Below, one piece after another: positions 51,937-60,587 of a stretch of 64,000 nucleotides of DNA (position 1 is its first letter; each line of letters starts with the position of its first letter). Location: positions 1 through 64,000 of the forward strand of contig NZ_LLXU01000050.1 in the NCBI RefSeq assembly GCF_001431645.1, in the 5' to 3' direction. This DNA comes from Stenotrophomonas panacihumi. Its GTDB lineage: Bacteria > Pseudomonadota > Gammaproteobacteria > Xanthomonadales > Xanthomonadaceae. The notes beneath the pieces were generated by a model, which saw nothing but the letters and a program-made list of their open reading frames with translations, was not told the origin of the DNA and made no database searches. The position numbers and the translations under genes are program-made.

Positions 51937-52833
51937 TCAGACGTCGCCGTCGGTGGCCCAGCCTTCGCCGGTGCCGCGCTGGTGCACCCGGTCGCTGTCG
52001 AGCACGCTGCCGGCGGCGTGCTGCGGCGCCTGCCGCAGCTGCGCATAGAGCGGGGTGAAGTCGGGCGCGGTGGCCTGCATCAGCTGGTCGAAGCTGTCGA
52101 TCACGAAGTAGGTCTTCTGGAACGTGTCGATGCGGTAGCGGGTCTGCATGATCCGCGCGAGGTCGAAGCCGATGCGGTTCGGCGCGGCCGATTCCAGCGA
52201 ATGCAGCGATTCGCCCTTCGAGGAGACGATGCCTGCACCATAGATGCGCAGGCCATCCGGGGTATCGATCAGCCCGAACTCCACCGTGTACCAGTACAGC
52301 CGGGTCAGGTTCTGCAGCGCTTCGGGCCCGATGCCATGTGCCTTCACGCCACCGCGGCCGTACGCTTCCATGTAGTCGGCGAACACCGGGTTCATCAGCA
52401 GCGGCACGTGGCCGAACAAGTCGTGGAAGAGATCGGGTTCGGCGATGTAGTCGATCTGGTCCGGGCGGCGGATCCACCACGTCACCGGGAAACGGCGGTG
52501 GGCGAGGTGGTCGAAGAAGTCCAGTTCCGGCAGCAAACCTTCGACACCAACCAGCGTCCACCCGGTCGCCGCACCCAGCACTTCGTTGAGCTGGTCGAAG
52601 CGGGGGATCTGGTGGTCGCCCATGCCCATCTCGTCCTGCGCCCGCAGGAATTCTTCGCAGGCGCGGCCGACCAGCAGCTCGCGCTGGCGACGGTACAGCG
52701 TGCCCCAGGTGGCGTGGTCGTCGGCGCTGTAGGTGTCCCACGGCTGCTCGACCACGGCGGTCGTGTAGACCGGCACGTAGCCCTTGTCGGTCTGCTGGTG
52801 TTCGACGCGGCGGGCAATGGGCTGGGCGGACAT
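51937..52833 (-). CDS. phhA: Phenylalanine-4-hydroxylase
   Basis: 298 residues from the Met at 52833 (MSAQPIARRVEHQQ); the frame is open upstream without a better start. Iron and pterin features: the two His ligands in LFHDLFGHVPLL, Glu in YWYTVEFGL, and RRFPVTWWIRRPDQIDYIAEPD. Monomeric bacterial type without a regulatory domain. It hydroxylates phenylalanine to tyrosine with tetrahydropterin. Divergent from an Lrp/AsnC regulator across a region full of TTGC/GCAA inverted repeats, the usual arrangement for this gene in Xanthomonadaceae. Confidence 0.95.
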   Translation of the reverse strand: MSAQPIARRVEHQQTDKGYVPVYTTAVVEQPWDTYSADDHATWGTLYRRQRELLVGRACEEFLRAQDEMGMGDHQIPRFDQLNEVLGAATGWTLVGVEGLLPELDFFDHLAHRRFPVTWWIRRPDQIDYIAEPDLFHDLFGHVPLLMNPVFADYMEAYGRGGVKAHGIGPEALQNLTRLYWYTVEFGLIDTPDGLRIYGAGIVSSKGESLHSLESAAPNRIGFDLARIMQTRYRIDTFQKTYFVIDSFDQLMQATAPDFTPLYAQLRQAPQHAAGSVLDSDRVHQRGTGEGWATDGDV

Positions 52834-52914
52834 GGGAGGACTCGGTAGCAGTTTTCCCCATCCTAGCCACAGCGCCGCGCAACAGGGTTGCAAAGTTGCA
52901 CGGAACCGGCCGGA

Positions 52915-52935
52915 TGACGCAATCTTGTTGCGTCA
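52915..52935. promoter_or_regulatory. Inverted repeat between phhA and the Lrp/AsnC gene
   Basis: TGACGCAA (52915-52922) and TTGCGTCA (52928-52935) are perfect 8-bp arms around TCTTG. It is probably an operator for the adjacent Lrp-type regulator. Confidence 0.65.
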
Positions 52936-52940
52936 TGCCA

Positions 52941-52955
52941 TGTTGCGAGGCAACA
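52941..52955. promoter_or_regulatory. Second inverted repeat abutting the Lrp/AsnC start codon
   Basis: TGTTGCGAGGCAACA (6-bp arms, spacer GAG) ends one base before the ATG at 52957. It shares TTGC/GCAA with the repeat at 52915, at a centre spacing of about 23 bp, roughly two helical turns, and would repress the regulator's own translation start region. Confidence 0.6.
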
Positions 52956-52956
52956 A

Positions 52957-53430
52957 ATGTCCGAATCCATCGCCTTGGACCGCACGGACCTGCGCCTGCT
53001 GGCCCTCCTGCAGCAGCAGGGCCGCCTGCCGAATTCCGAACTGGCGCAGCAGGTGAACCTCTCGCCCTCGGCGTGCCTGCGCCGGGTGCAGCGGCTGGAA
53101 GCGGCTGGCGTGATCAGCGGTTATGGCGCGCGGCTGGATCCGCGTGCATTGGGCCTGGGCCTGCAGGCCTTCGTGCGCGTGCAGTTGCAGAAGCACGGGC
53201 AGGAGAGCGTGGCCCACTTCGCCGACAGCGTGCAGGACTGGGATGAAGTGGTGACCTGCCACGCGCTCACCGGCGACATGGACTACCTGTTGCACGTGGT
53301 GGTGCGCGACCTGGAACACTTCTCGCACTTCCTGCTCGATCGCCTGCTCAATGCCGCCGGCGTGGGCGATGTGAACTCCAGCTTCGTGCTGCGCACGGTC
53401 AAGGAACGACACGGGCTGCCCTTGCGCTGA
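52957..53430 (+). CDS. Lrp/AsnC-family transcriptional regulator
   Basis: 157 residues. The N-terminal AsnC helix-turn-helix (about 7-60) reads LDRTDLRLLALLQQQGRLPN and LAQQVNLSPSACLRRVQRLE. The C-terminal RAM/ACT-like ligand domain (about 70-150) has VTCHALTGDMDYLLHVVVRD and SSFVLRTVKE. Its position suggests control of phhA in response to aromatic amino acids, and of itself through the two inverted repeats just upstream. Confidence 0.9.
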   Translation: MSESIALDRTDLRLLALLQQQGRLPNSELAQQVNLSPSACLRRVQRLEAAGVISGYGARLDPRALGLGLQAFVRVQLQKHGQESVAHFADSVQDWDEVVTCHALTGDMDYLLHVVVRDLEHFSHFLLDRLLNAAGVGDVNSSFVLRTVKERHGLPLR

Positions 53431-53629
53431 CCATTCAACCTTGCCCGGGCACGGCGAATCCACTACATTTGCGGCCCTTCGGCGCCCGTCAGGGCGTATC
53501 GCCAGCCGCTTCCGGCCAGCCTCCTCAGCCGGAAAGCCGCCCAGCACCGCCCGCCCGCGGGCCCGCCAGTTCCTTGCCGCGCACGCGGCCTTCCGGATCG
53601 CTCATTCCCCCTCCGATCCGAGGTCGCCC

Positions 53630-55831
53630 ATGTCTGTCGCCGTTGTTCGCCCGCTGTCTTCCCGACGTCCGCTCGTCCTGGCCCTGGGGGCCGCGCTCGT
53701 CCTTTCCGCCGTGCAGGCCCAGGCCGCCGAAGCGGCGGAGGCCGCCAGCACCGATGCCAAGACGCTGGACCGCGTCACCGTCAGCGGCGAGCGCCAGGAG
53801 CGCGACCCGTCGAGCACCACGCGCCTGCCGATCAGCGTGCGCGAGACGCCGCAGTCGATCAGCGTGATCGGCGTGCAGCAGCTGCAGGAGCAGTCGCTGT
53901 TCGACATCGACGAGGTCATGCGCAACACCCTCGGCGTCAATGTCTCCTTCTACGATACCCAGCGCCCGCTGTACTACGCGCGCGGCTTCCAGATCACCGA
54001 TTTCCAGGTCGATGGCCTGCCGACCTACAGCGGCAACACCAACCAGGAATACGACACCGCCTTCTACGACCGCATCGAGGTCATCCGCGGCGCCAACGGC
54101 CTGCTCAGCGGCACCGGCGTGCCGTCGGCCACGGTGAACATGTTCCGCAAGCGCCCGGGCAAGGATTTCGACGCCTCGTTCTCGGCCACCGCCGGCCGCT
54201 GGGACTATCGCCGCATGCAGGCCGACGTCAACGCGCCGCTGACCGCCGACGGCCGCTTCCGTGCGCGCGCCGTGGCCGCATATGAAGATCGCGACTACTA
54301 CTACGACCGCTACCACGAGCAGAAATCCGCGGCGATGGCCGTGCTCGAAGGCGACATCACCGATTCGACCACGCTGACCGTTGGCTACCAGATGCAGGAC
54401 AACAACCCGGTCGGTTCGACCTGGGGCACGGTGCCGTTCTTCTACAGCGATGGCAGCGACGCGGACCTGCCGCGTTCCACCAACATGGCGCCGAACTGGA
54501 CGCGCTGGCAGCGCGACACGCATACCGCGTATGCGCAGCTGGAGCAGCACTTCTGCGAGCACTGGAACCTGAAGGTCAACTACGCGCGCACCGGAGGCGA
54601 CGTCACCAGCGTGCGCGTGTATGGCAGCGGCTTCCCGGACCGCGAGACCGGCAGCGGCGTCTACCTGCAGGCCAACAAGGGCGAGACCCAGGACACGCGC
54701 GATGCGCTGGACGTCTACCTGAGCGGCAAGTTCACCGCGTTCGGCCGCGAGCACGACGTGGTGGTGGGCGGCAGCTGGCAAGACCTGGAAACCATCACCC
54801 CGACCATCGCGATCACCTACCCGTCCGACTGGTCGACCTGCCCGCTCGGCGGCTGCTACTACATCCCCAACCTGTACCAGTGGGACGGCGACATCTCCCA
54901 GCCGACCTTCAAGCGCACCGGCGCCTGGCGCCAGGCGCGCACCACGCAGAGCGGCGTGTACGCCTCCACCCGTCTGCGCCTGGCCGACCCGCTGGCGCTG
55001 ATCGCCGGCGCGCGCCTGAGCAACTGGAGCACGCGCACCCACAACTTCAACACCGCCGGCGAATACACGACCACCACCGGCTCGTACAAGGTGAAGGACG
55101 AAGTCACGCCCTACGTGGGCCTGATGTACGACATCGTGCCGGACGTGTCGGTCTATGCCAGCTACACCGAGATCTTCAATCCGCAGAACTACAAGGACAA
55201 GAACGACAACCTGCTCGACCCGGTGCAGGGCAGCAACCGCGAAATCGGCCTGAAGGCCGCCTTCCTGGAGGGCCGAATCACCACCAACGCGGCGATCTTC
55301 GAGGCACGCCAGGACAACTACGCGATGCTCGATACCAGCGTGCCGCAGGGCTCGCTGCCGGACGGCAGCTCGGCGTACATCGGCGTGGACGGCACCAAGA
55401 GCAAGGGCTGGGAGGCGGAGATCGGCGCCGACGTGCTGCCGGGCTGGCGCGTCAACGCCGGCTATACCCGTGCCAAGGTCACGCGCGCGTCCACCGACCT
55501 GCTCTACGCGAACTTCCCGACCCACACGGTGCAGTTCTCCACCCAGTGGATGCTGCCCGGCGCATGGGAGCGCCTGAGCCTGGGCGCGAACGTGATGTGG
55601 CAGAGCGAGGTGGAGGGCTTCAACATCGACAACCCGGTGTATGGCCCGGTGACGGTGAAGCAGGACGCCTACGCGCTGGTGAGCTTCAACGCCAACTACC
55701 GCATCACCGACCAGTGGACCGCCACGCTCGCCGTGCGCAATGCGTTCGACGAGAAGTACTGGGCCAACCTGGACTACAACAACTACGGCGAGCCGCGCTT
55801 CGTGGCGTTCACCCTGCGCTGGAAGTACTGA
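53630..55831 (+). CDS. TonB-dependent siderophore receptor
   Basis: 733 residues from ATG 53630 (MSVAVVRPLSSRRP). A signal peptide ends near QAQAA. The N-terminal plug contains TRLPISVRETPQSISVIGVQ, NTLGVNVSFYDTQRPLYYAR, FQVDGLPTYSG and FYDRIEVIRGANGLLSGTG, which are strong marks of the TIGR01783 siderophore family (FhuE/FpvA-like). The barrel ends FTLRWKY. There is no N-terminal STN signalling domain, so it does not feed a FecIR-type cascade. About 200 bases upstream show no recognisable Fur box. Confidence 0.9.
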   Translation: MSVAVVRPLSSRRPLVLALGAALVLSAVQAQAAEAAEAASTDAKTLDRVTVSGERQERDPSSTTRLPISVRETPQSISVIGVQQLQEQSLFDIDEVMRNTLGVNVSFYDTQRPLYYARGFQITDFQVDGLPTYSGNTNQEYDTAFYDRIEVIRGANGLLSGTGVPSATVNMFRKRPGKDFDASFSATAGRWDYRRMQADVNAPLTADGRFRARAVAAYEDRDYYYDRYHEQKSAAMAVLEGDITDSTTLTVGYQMQDNNPVGSTWGTVPFFYSDGSDADLPRSTNMAPNWTRWQRDTHTAYAQLEQHFCEHWNLKVNYARTGGDVTSVRVYGSGFPDRETGSGVYLQANKGETQDTRDALDVYLSGKFTAFGREHDVVVGGSWQDLETITPTIAITYPSDWSTCPLGGCYYIPNLYQWDGDISQPTFKRTGAWRQARTTQSGVYASTRLRLADPLALIAGARLSNWSTRTHNFNTAGEYTTTTGSYKVKDEVTPYVGLMYDIVPDVSVYASYTEIFNPQNYKDKNDNLLDPVQGSNREIGLKAAFLEGRITTNAAIFEARQDNYAMLDTSVPQGSLPDGSSAYIGVDGTKSKGWEAEIGADVLPGWRVNAGYTRAKVTRASTDLLYANFPTHTVQFSTQWMLPGAWERLSLGANVMWQSEVEGFNIDNPVYGPVTVKQDAYALVSFNANYRITDQWTATLAVRNAFDEKYWANLDYNNYGEPRFVAFTLRWKY

Positions 55832-55838
55832 TCCGGCG

Positions 55839-55873
55839 CACCGCGCGGCGTCATCCGCCGCGCGGTGGGCTTT
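55839..55873 (+). terminator. Terminator after the siderophore receptor
   Basis: A 12-bp perfect stem CACCGCGCGGCG (55839-55850) and CGCCGCGCGGTG (55856-55867), loop TCATC, then GGCTTT. It lies between the receptor and the converging patatin-like gene. Confidence 0.75.
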
Positions 55874-55886
55874 CGACGCGGGCCGC

Positions 55887-56927
55887 TTACTTCAGCGGCG
55901 CCGCGCAGGCTTCCTCGTTGCCGCGCATCTTGTCCCAGCGCGAACGCTTCTCCAGGCACGCCGCGCGGGATTTCTCGGCGGCCTGCTGCGCCTCGCGGAC
56001 GGCGGCGTCGGCGGCATCGGTGCGCTGCTGGCGCAGCTGCGCCAGCTTGCTGCGGATCTGCGGCATCACCGCCATGGCCGCGCGCTCACCTTCCAGGATG
56101 GCGGCGTTGCGCTGGTTGAAATCGGCCGCGCCGATATCGTTGACCTTCGGCCGGATCACGATATCCGCGCGCTTCAGCTCGGCCTCGCCCAGGCGCTGGC
56201 CCATGATCGAGATGGACTGGTTAACCGTGCCGAGCAGGTCGCCGGGATTCTTGCCGCTGGCCTTGCTGGAAATATCCACGGCGATGACGAACTCCGCGCC
56301 GAGCTGGCGCGCCGCATCGACCGGCACCGGGCTGACCACGCCGCCATCGACGTAGTGGTACTGGCCGATGGCCACCGGCTCGAACACGCCCGGGATGCTG
56401 CTCGACGCGCGCACCGCCTGCCCCGCATTGCCGCGCACGAACACGGTGCGTTCGCCATCTTCCAGGCGCGTGGCCACCGCGGCGAAGGGCTTCTTCAACC
56501 GTTCGATCGACTTGTTGTCCAGCTGCTGGTTGACGTAGTCCTGCAGCTTCTGGCCCTGCACCAGGCCGCCGGAGAACAACCGCACGTCGCGGATGCTGGT
56601 CTGGTCCAGCGCCACGGCCTTCTCCTGCATCTGGAAGGCATCCATGCCGCTGGCATACAGCGCGCCGACGACACTGCCGGCGCTCGTACCGGAGACGACC
56701 ACCGGCTCGAAGCCGTTGGCCTCCAGCATCTTGATCACGCCGATGTGCGCGAAGCCCTTGGCCGCGCCGCCGCCCAGCGCCACGCCGATGCGTACCGGCG
56801 CCACCGGGCGGGAAGAAGTGACCGGGGCGCTGCTGGCCGGTGGCGTCGGCCGCACGACTTCGCTGCCTCCGCAGCCGGCGAGCAGGGCGAACAAGGCGGC
56901 GAGCGGCAGGAGGCGGCGGGCGGTCAT
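55887..56927 (-). CDS. Patatin-like phospholipase, predicted lipoprotein (RssA-like)
   Basis: 346 residues from ATG 56927. A lipoprotein signal ends LLAGCGGS. The patatin domain (about 46-220) has the oxyanion GGGAAKGFAHIG, the nucleophile elbow SGTSAGS (GxSxG) and the catalytic Asp in YVDGGVVSP. The C-terminal 110 residues are helical and charged (FNQRNAAILEGERAAMA). Predicted lipid acyl hydrolase anchored in the envelope. No operon partner. Confidence 0.88.
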   Translation of the reverse strand: MTARRLLPLAALFALLAGCGGSEVVRPTPPASSAPVTSSRPVAPVRIGVALGGGAAKGFAHIGVIKMLEANGFEPVVVSGTSAGSVVGALYASGMDAFQMQEKAVALDQTSIRDVRLFSGGLVQGQKLQDYVNQQLDNKSIERLKKPFAAVATRLEDGERTVFVRGNAGQAVRASSSIPGVFEPVAIGQYHYVDGGVVSPVPVDAARQLGAEFVIAVDISSKASGKNPGDLLGTVNQSISIMGQRLGEAELKRADIVIRPKVNDIGAADFNQRNAAILEGERAAMAVMPQIRSKLAQLRQQRTDAADAAVREAQQAAEKSRAACLEKRSRWDKMRGNEEACAAPLK

Positions 56928-57007
56928 GGGGCGGGGCGCGAATTCAGGAAAGATGCGCAGCATACCGGCTGCCCGCGAGGCGGCGACCGTGCCGGACGTC
57001 GGCAGGT

Positions 57008-57910
57008 TCAGCCGGCGTCCTGCCCGTTGCGAACCTTGCCCGGGCCCACGCCCTCCAGCCGCTTGAAGAAGCGGCGAAACGCCGCCTCGCTGCTGTAGCC
57101 GAGCATCTCGGCCACCCGAGCCACCGAGAAGCGCCGGTTGCGCAGCAGGCGGCGGGCTTCGGTGGCCCGCCAGTGCGCCAGGTACTGGATCGGCGGCGTG
57201 CCCACCGTGGCGGTGAACAGCTCCGCGAAGGCGGTGCGCGACATGCCCGCCAGCTGCGCCATCGTGGCCAGCGTCCACTCCTGCCCCGGCTGCCGGTGGA
57301 CTTCGGCCAGTACGCGCGAGAGGCGCGCATCGGCCAGGGCCGCCAACAGGCCTTGCGGCTGCGCGGCGCGGCGCACGTACTCGCAGATCGCCATGGTGAA
57401 CAGCGAGTCGGCCAGCTTGTTCTGGATCAGCCGGCGCCCCCAGCCGCGGTCGCGGCTGGCGATGGCCAGCATGTCCGCCAGTTCGCGGAAGCCGGCGCTG
57501 CTTTCGGCGGCGCGGATGACGAACCAGGTGGGCAACGCCTGGAAGATGGGGTTGTGGCTGCCGGTGATGAATTCCAGCTCGCCGCACAGCATCCAGGTAT
57601 CCGGCGCGCGGATCGCATCTTCCTCGCGCGGATTGGCGGAGGACTGCAGCTGGTGGCGGATGCCGCCGGGAAACACGATCAGGTCGCCCGCGTCCAGCGC
57701 GACGGGGGCTTCCATCGCATCGCCGTCCACCCAGCAGCGTCCTTCGGTGACGAGGTGGAACTGGCCGAAGCGCGTGGAGGGTTCCTCGTCGATCCACGTG
57801 CCGCAGTAGTGCACGTCGGCCATGATTTCCACGCGCATGCGGTAAGCGCCCAGCACCGTTTCCAGTACGGCATCGGACGACAACGCGGCAGCGGGCAAGG
57901 GCGACTCCAT
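57008..57910 (-). CDS. AraC-family regulator with cupin sensor domain
   Basis: 300 residues. The N-terminal cupin_6-type domain (about 20-190) contains HYCGTWIDEEPSTRFGQFHL and GDLIVFPGGIRHQL. The C-terminal AraC double helix-turn-helix (about 205-295) has TLATMAQLAGMSRTAFAELF and VARVAEMLGYSSEAAFRRFF. Such regulators commonly control neighbouring oxidoreductases. It is divergent from the bufferin operon across 165 bases, so control of that operon is possible but unproven. Confidence 0.88.
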   Translation of the reverse strand: MESPLPAAALSSDAVLETVLGAYRMRVEIMADVHYCGTWIDEEPSTRFGQFHLVTEGRCWVDGDAMEAPVALDAGDLIVFPGGIRHQLQSSANPREEDAIRAPDTWMLCGELEFITGSHNPIFQALPTWFVIRAAESSAGFRELADMLAIASRDRGWGRRLIQNKLADSLFTMAICEYVRRAAQPQGLLAALADARLSRVLAEVHRQPGQEWTLATMAQLAGMSRTAFAELFTATVGTPPIQYLAHWRATEARRLLRNRRFSVARVAEMLGYSSEAAFRRFFKRLEGVGPGKVRNGQDAG

Positions 57911-58075
57911 GCGGCCGATGGTAGGTCAAAAGCCGCAACCGCGGATGACGGGACCACCCCGGACGATCGGTCATATCACCCGGACGCACGGCCACAGATG
58001 CCCGGCGCCAGCTGCGGTGCAATGGCGTCGCGCCTCGCCACGAGGTGCGCCCCCTTATCGATACCGAGGTTCCAG

Positions 58076-58375
58076 ATGAACGCGCAAAAGACTTTCTCCG
58101 GCCTGTCCGTCGCCGTGGCGGCCGCCGCCTTGTTCGCCGCCGCCCCGATGGCCCAGGCCGCGCCGGCCGGCACCGCCAAGATCGGCCACTGCGTCGGCGT
58201 GAATGCCTGCAAGGGCCAGGGCGCGTGCAAGAGCGCGGCCAACGCCTGCAAGGGGCAGAACGCCTGCAAGGGCCAGGGCTTTACCGAGGCGAGCGCGCAG
58301 AAGTGCCAGGCCGATGGCGGCAAGTTCGAGATGCCCAAGGCCGACGCCAAGACCGCAGCGAAGCAGGGCAGCTGA
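58076..58375 (+). CDS. bufA: BufA2-type bufferin metallophore precursor
   Basis: 99 residues from ATG 58076 with GAGG upstream. A signal peptide ends at about residue 28 (MAQAA). The mature part has six Cys at 39, 45, 51, 58, 64 and 77, mostly in repeats of the form ACKGQ. This is the BufA2 pattern: a ribosomally made peptide whose Cys residues are converted to copper-binding thiooxazoles by the BufB/BufC enzyme pair. Encoded immediately before bufB and bufC. It is probably exported to the periplasm to buffer copper. Confidence 0.9.
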   Translation: MNAQKTFSGLSVAVAAAALFAAAPMAQAAPAGTAKIGHCVGVNACKGQGACKSAANACKGQNACKGQGFTEASAQKCQADGGKFEMPKADAKTAAKQGS

Positions 58376-58420
58376 TCCACCGACGACCCGGCCCGCGCCT
58401 GCGGGCCGGGGGAGTACGCC

Positions 58421-59266
58421 ATGACGACCCCATTGAAAGGCTTCGGGCTGGGCCTGCGCGCCCAGCACTACGAAGCATTGCTGGCCGGCCACGCCGACGT
58501 GGACTGGCTGGAGATCATCAGCGAGAACTACATGGTGCGCGGCGGGCGGCCGCTGTACATGCTCGATCGCATCGCCGAGCGCTATCCCGTGGTGATGCAT
58601 GGCGTGTCGCTCGATATCGGCGGCCGCGATCCGCTGGATCGCGACTACCTGCGCGCGCTGTCCGCGCTGGCGCGGCGCGTGCGCCCGCATCGCATTTCCG
58701 ACCACCTGTGCTGGACGCGCCATGAAGGCGTGCAGATGCACGACCTGCTGCCGCTGCCGCAGAACGAGGACACGGTGCGCCACGTCGCCACGCGCGTGCG
58801 GCAGGTGCAGGACGTGCTCGGCGGCCAGTTCCTGCTGGAGAACGTGTCCAGCTACTTCCGCCACGCGGACGACACGCTGGACGAAGCGACGTTCCTGGCG
58901 GCGATCGTGGCCGAAACCGGGTGTGGCCTGCTGCTCGACGTGAACAATGTCTACGTCAACGCGCACAACCATGGCTTCGACGCACACGCCTTCCTTCGCC
59001 GGCTTCCGGCGCAGGCGGTCTTGCAGATCCACCTGGCCGGCCACGCCCAGGACGCGCTGGGGAGCGGCCTGCTGGTGGACACGCACGACGCACCGGTCTG
59101 CGAGGGCGTGTGGTCCCTCTATGCCGATGCGCTGCAGCTTTTCGGCGAAGTGCCGTCGATGATCGAACGCGACGACGACATCCCGCCGCTGGAGATCCTC
59201 GTGGCGGAACTGGATGTCGCGCGGCGCGTGGCGGCGGATGCGCTGCAGCCGGCGAGGGCGGCATGA
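58421..59266 (+). CDS. bufB: MNIO-family (DUF692) bufferin-modifying iron oxidase
   Basis: 281 residues, TIM-barrel DUF692. Probable iron ligands and family motifs: GLGLRAQHYEALL, WLEIISENY, VVMHGVSLDIGG, RISDHLCW, FLLENVSSYF, LLLDVNNVYVNAHNHG and QIHLAGHA, with acidic/His residues repeated along the barrel. BufB oxidises Cys side chains in BufA using a multinuclear iron centre. bufC overlaps its end by four bases. Confidence 0.92.
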   Translation: MTTPLKGFGLGLRAQHYEALLAGHADVDWLEIISENYMVRGGRPLYMLDRIAERYPVVMHGVSLDIGGRDPLDRDYLRALSALARRVRPHRISDHLCWTRHEGVQMHDLLPLPQNEDTVRHVATRVRQVQDVLGGQFLLENVSSYFRHADDTLDEATFLAAIVAETGCGLLLDVNNVYVNAHNHGFDAHAFLRRLPAQAVLQIHLAGHAQDALGSGLLVDTHDAPVCEGVWSLYADALQLFGEVPSMIERDDDIPPLEILVAELDVARRVAADALQPARAA

Positions 59267-60051
59267 ACGCCGCCCTTCACCAGGCGACATTGCAGGCCTG
59301 GCTGCTGCACGCGACACCGGGCATGCAGCCGCGCATCGCCGGCCAGGATGCGGCCGATCGCGCGCATCGCCTGCGCATCTATGCCGATGCGTATCGCATG
59401 CGCCTGCTGCAGGTGTTGGCCGAGGACTATCCGGCGCTGCATGCATCACTCGGCGCGGCAGTGTTCGAACGCCTGTGCTTGCGCTATCTGCACGCGCATC
59501 CTTCGCGCCATCCGTCGGTGCGCTGGTTCGGCGCCGGACTGGCCGACTGGCTGCGCGACGCCGGCCAGCCGGACGCGCGCGTGGCGTTGGCACGCTTCGA
59601 ATGGGCGCAGGGCGAACTGTTCGACGCCCCTGACGTTTCGCCCTGCGACGAATCCGCGTTGCAGCAACTTCCCGCCGACGCATGGCCTTCGCTGCGAATG
59701 ACGCTCACCCCCGCGCTGCGGTTGCTGGACGACGTGGGCAACGCGCCGGATCGCGCCGCCGCCGTGGCCGAGGGCCATCCGCCGGCACGATGGCGCCGCC
59801 GCCGCGCGACCTGGCTCCTGTGGCGACAGCACTTCGACGTGCACTGGCGCGCATTGCCCGCCGATGAAGCACGCGCGCTGGCCAGCGTTGCCGAAGGTGC
59901 CCCGTTCGCCGAGTGGTGCGGCGAACTGGCCGGCCCGCAGCCTGCCTGGCGCGCGGCCGGCCTGCTGAAGCGCTGGCTGGCCGACGGCCTCATCGCCGGC
60001 ATCCACGCCGGCGTGCCGGCACAAGACCCCTCCCTTTCCGATTCCCCTTGA
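59263..60051 (+). CDS. bufC: DUF2063-family bufferin maturation partner
   Basis: 262 residues from the ATG overlapping bufB. The N-terminal DUF2063 domain (about 5-95) shows QATLQAWLLHA, RLRIYADAYRMRLLQVLAED and YPALHASLGAAVFERLCLRY. The C-terminal half is more variable (HFDVHWRALPADEARAL). It is the usual partner of MNIO enzymes and probably delivers the precursor peptide to BufB. Confidence 0.9.
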   Translation: MNAALHQATLQAWLLHATPGMQPRIAGQDAADRAHRLRIYADAYRMRLLQVLAEDYPALHASLGAAVFERLCLRYLHAHPSRHPSVRWFGAGLADWLRDAGQPDARVALARFEWAQGELFDAPDVSPCDESALQQLPADAWPSLRMTLTPALRLLDDVGNAPDRAAAVAEGHPPARWRRRRATWLLWRQHFDVHWRALPADEARALASVAEGAPFAEWCGELAGPQPAWRAAGLLKRWLADGLIAGIHAGVPAQDPSLSDSP

Positions 60052-60059
60052 GGCTTCCC

Positions 60060-60551
60060 ATGCGATCCACTCCCCTTCCGCTTCCCGAACGCGTGGTGGC
60101 ACGCCTGGATGCGCTGTCCTGGTTCGGCCCGCTGCTGGTGCGCTGCGTCTTCGGCTACTTCTGGCTGGAGACGGGCTGGGCCAAGCTGCACAACCTGGCG
60201 TTCTTCAGCAGCCGCTTCGTCGAGTGGGGCATCCCGTGGCCGACGTTCAATGCGGCGCTCAGCGCCGGCACGGAATTCGTCGGGGGCTTGCTGATGATCC
60301 TGGGGCTCGGCACCCGGCTGGTGATGGTGCCGATGATCTTCAACATGCTGGTCGCGCTGGCCGTGGTCGTGCTGCCGCAGGTCGGCACGCTGGACGAGTT
60401 CGTCGAACTCGACGAAGTGCTCTACGTCGCGGTGTTCGCGTGGTTGCTGCTGGCCGGCCCCGGCGCGGCCAGCCTCGATGCGTGGATCGCGCGGCGCCGG
60501 CTGGCACGCGCGGTGGATCGCGAAGTCGCCTGCCGGCTGGAGAAGGCGTAG
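60060..60551 (+). CDS. DoxX-family membrane protein
   Basis: 163 residues from ATG 60060, eight bases after bufC. Four hydrophobic helices: LLVRCVFGYFWLETGWAK, AGTEFVGGLLMILGLG, MVPMIFNMLVALAVVVLP and VLYVAVFAWLLLAGPGAAS. DoxX proteins regularly close bufferin operons and may handle electrons or redox homeostasis at the membrane. Confidence 0.88.
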   Translation: MRSTPLPLPERVVARLDALSWFGPLLVRCVFGYFWLETGWAKLHNLAFFSSRFVEWGIPWPTFNAALSAGTEFVGGLLMILGLGTRLVMVPMIFNMLVALAVVVLPQVGTLDEFVELDEVLYVAVFAWLLLAGPGAASLDAWIARRRLARAVDREVACRLEKA

Positions 60552-60587
60552 GACGGGAGGCCGGCATGGCCAGCCTCCCGCGCAAGC

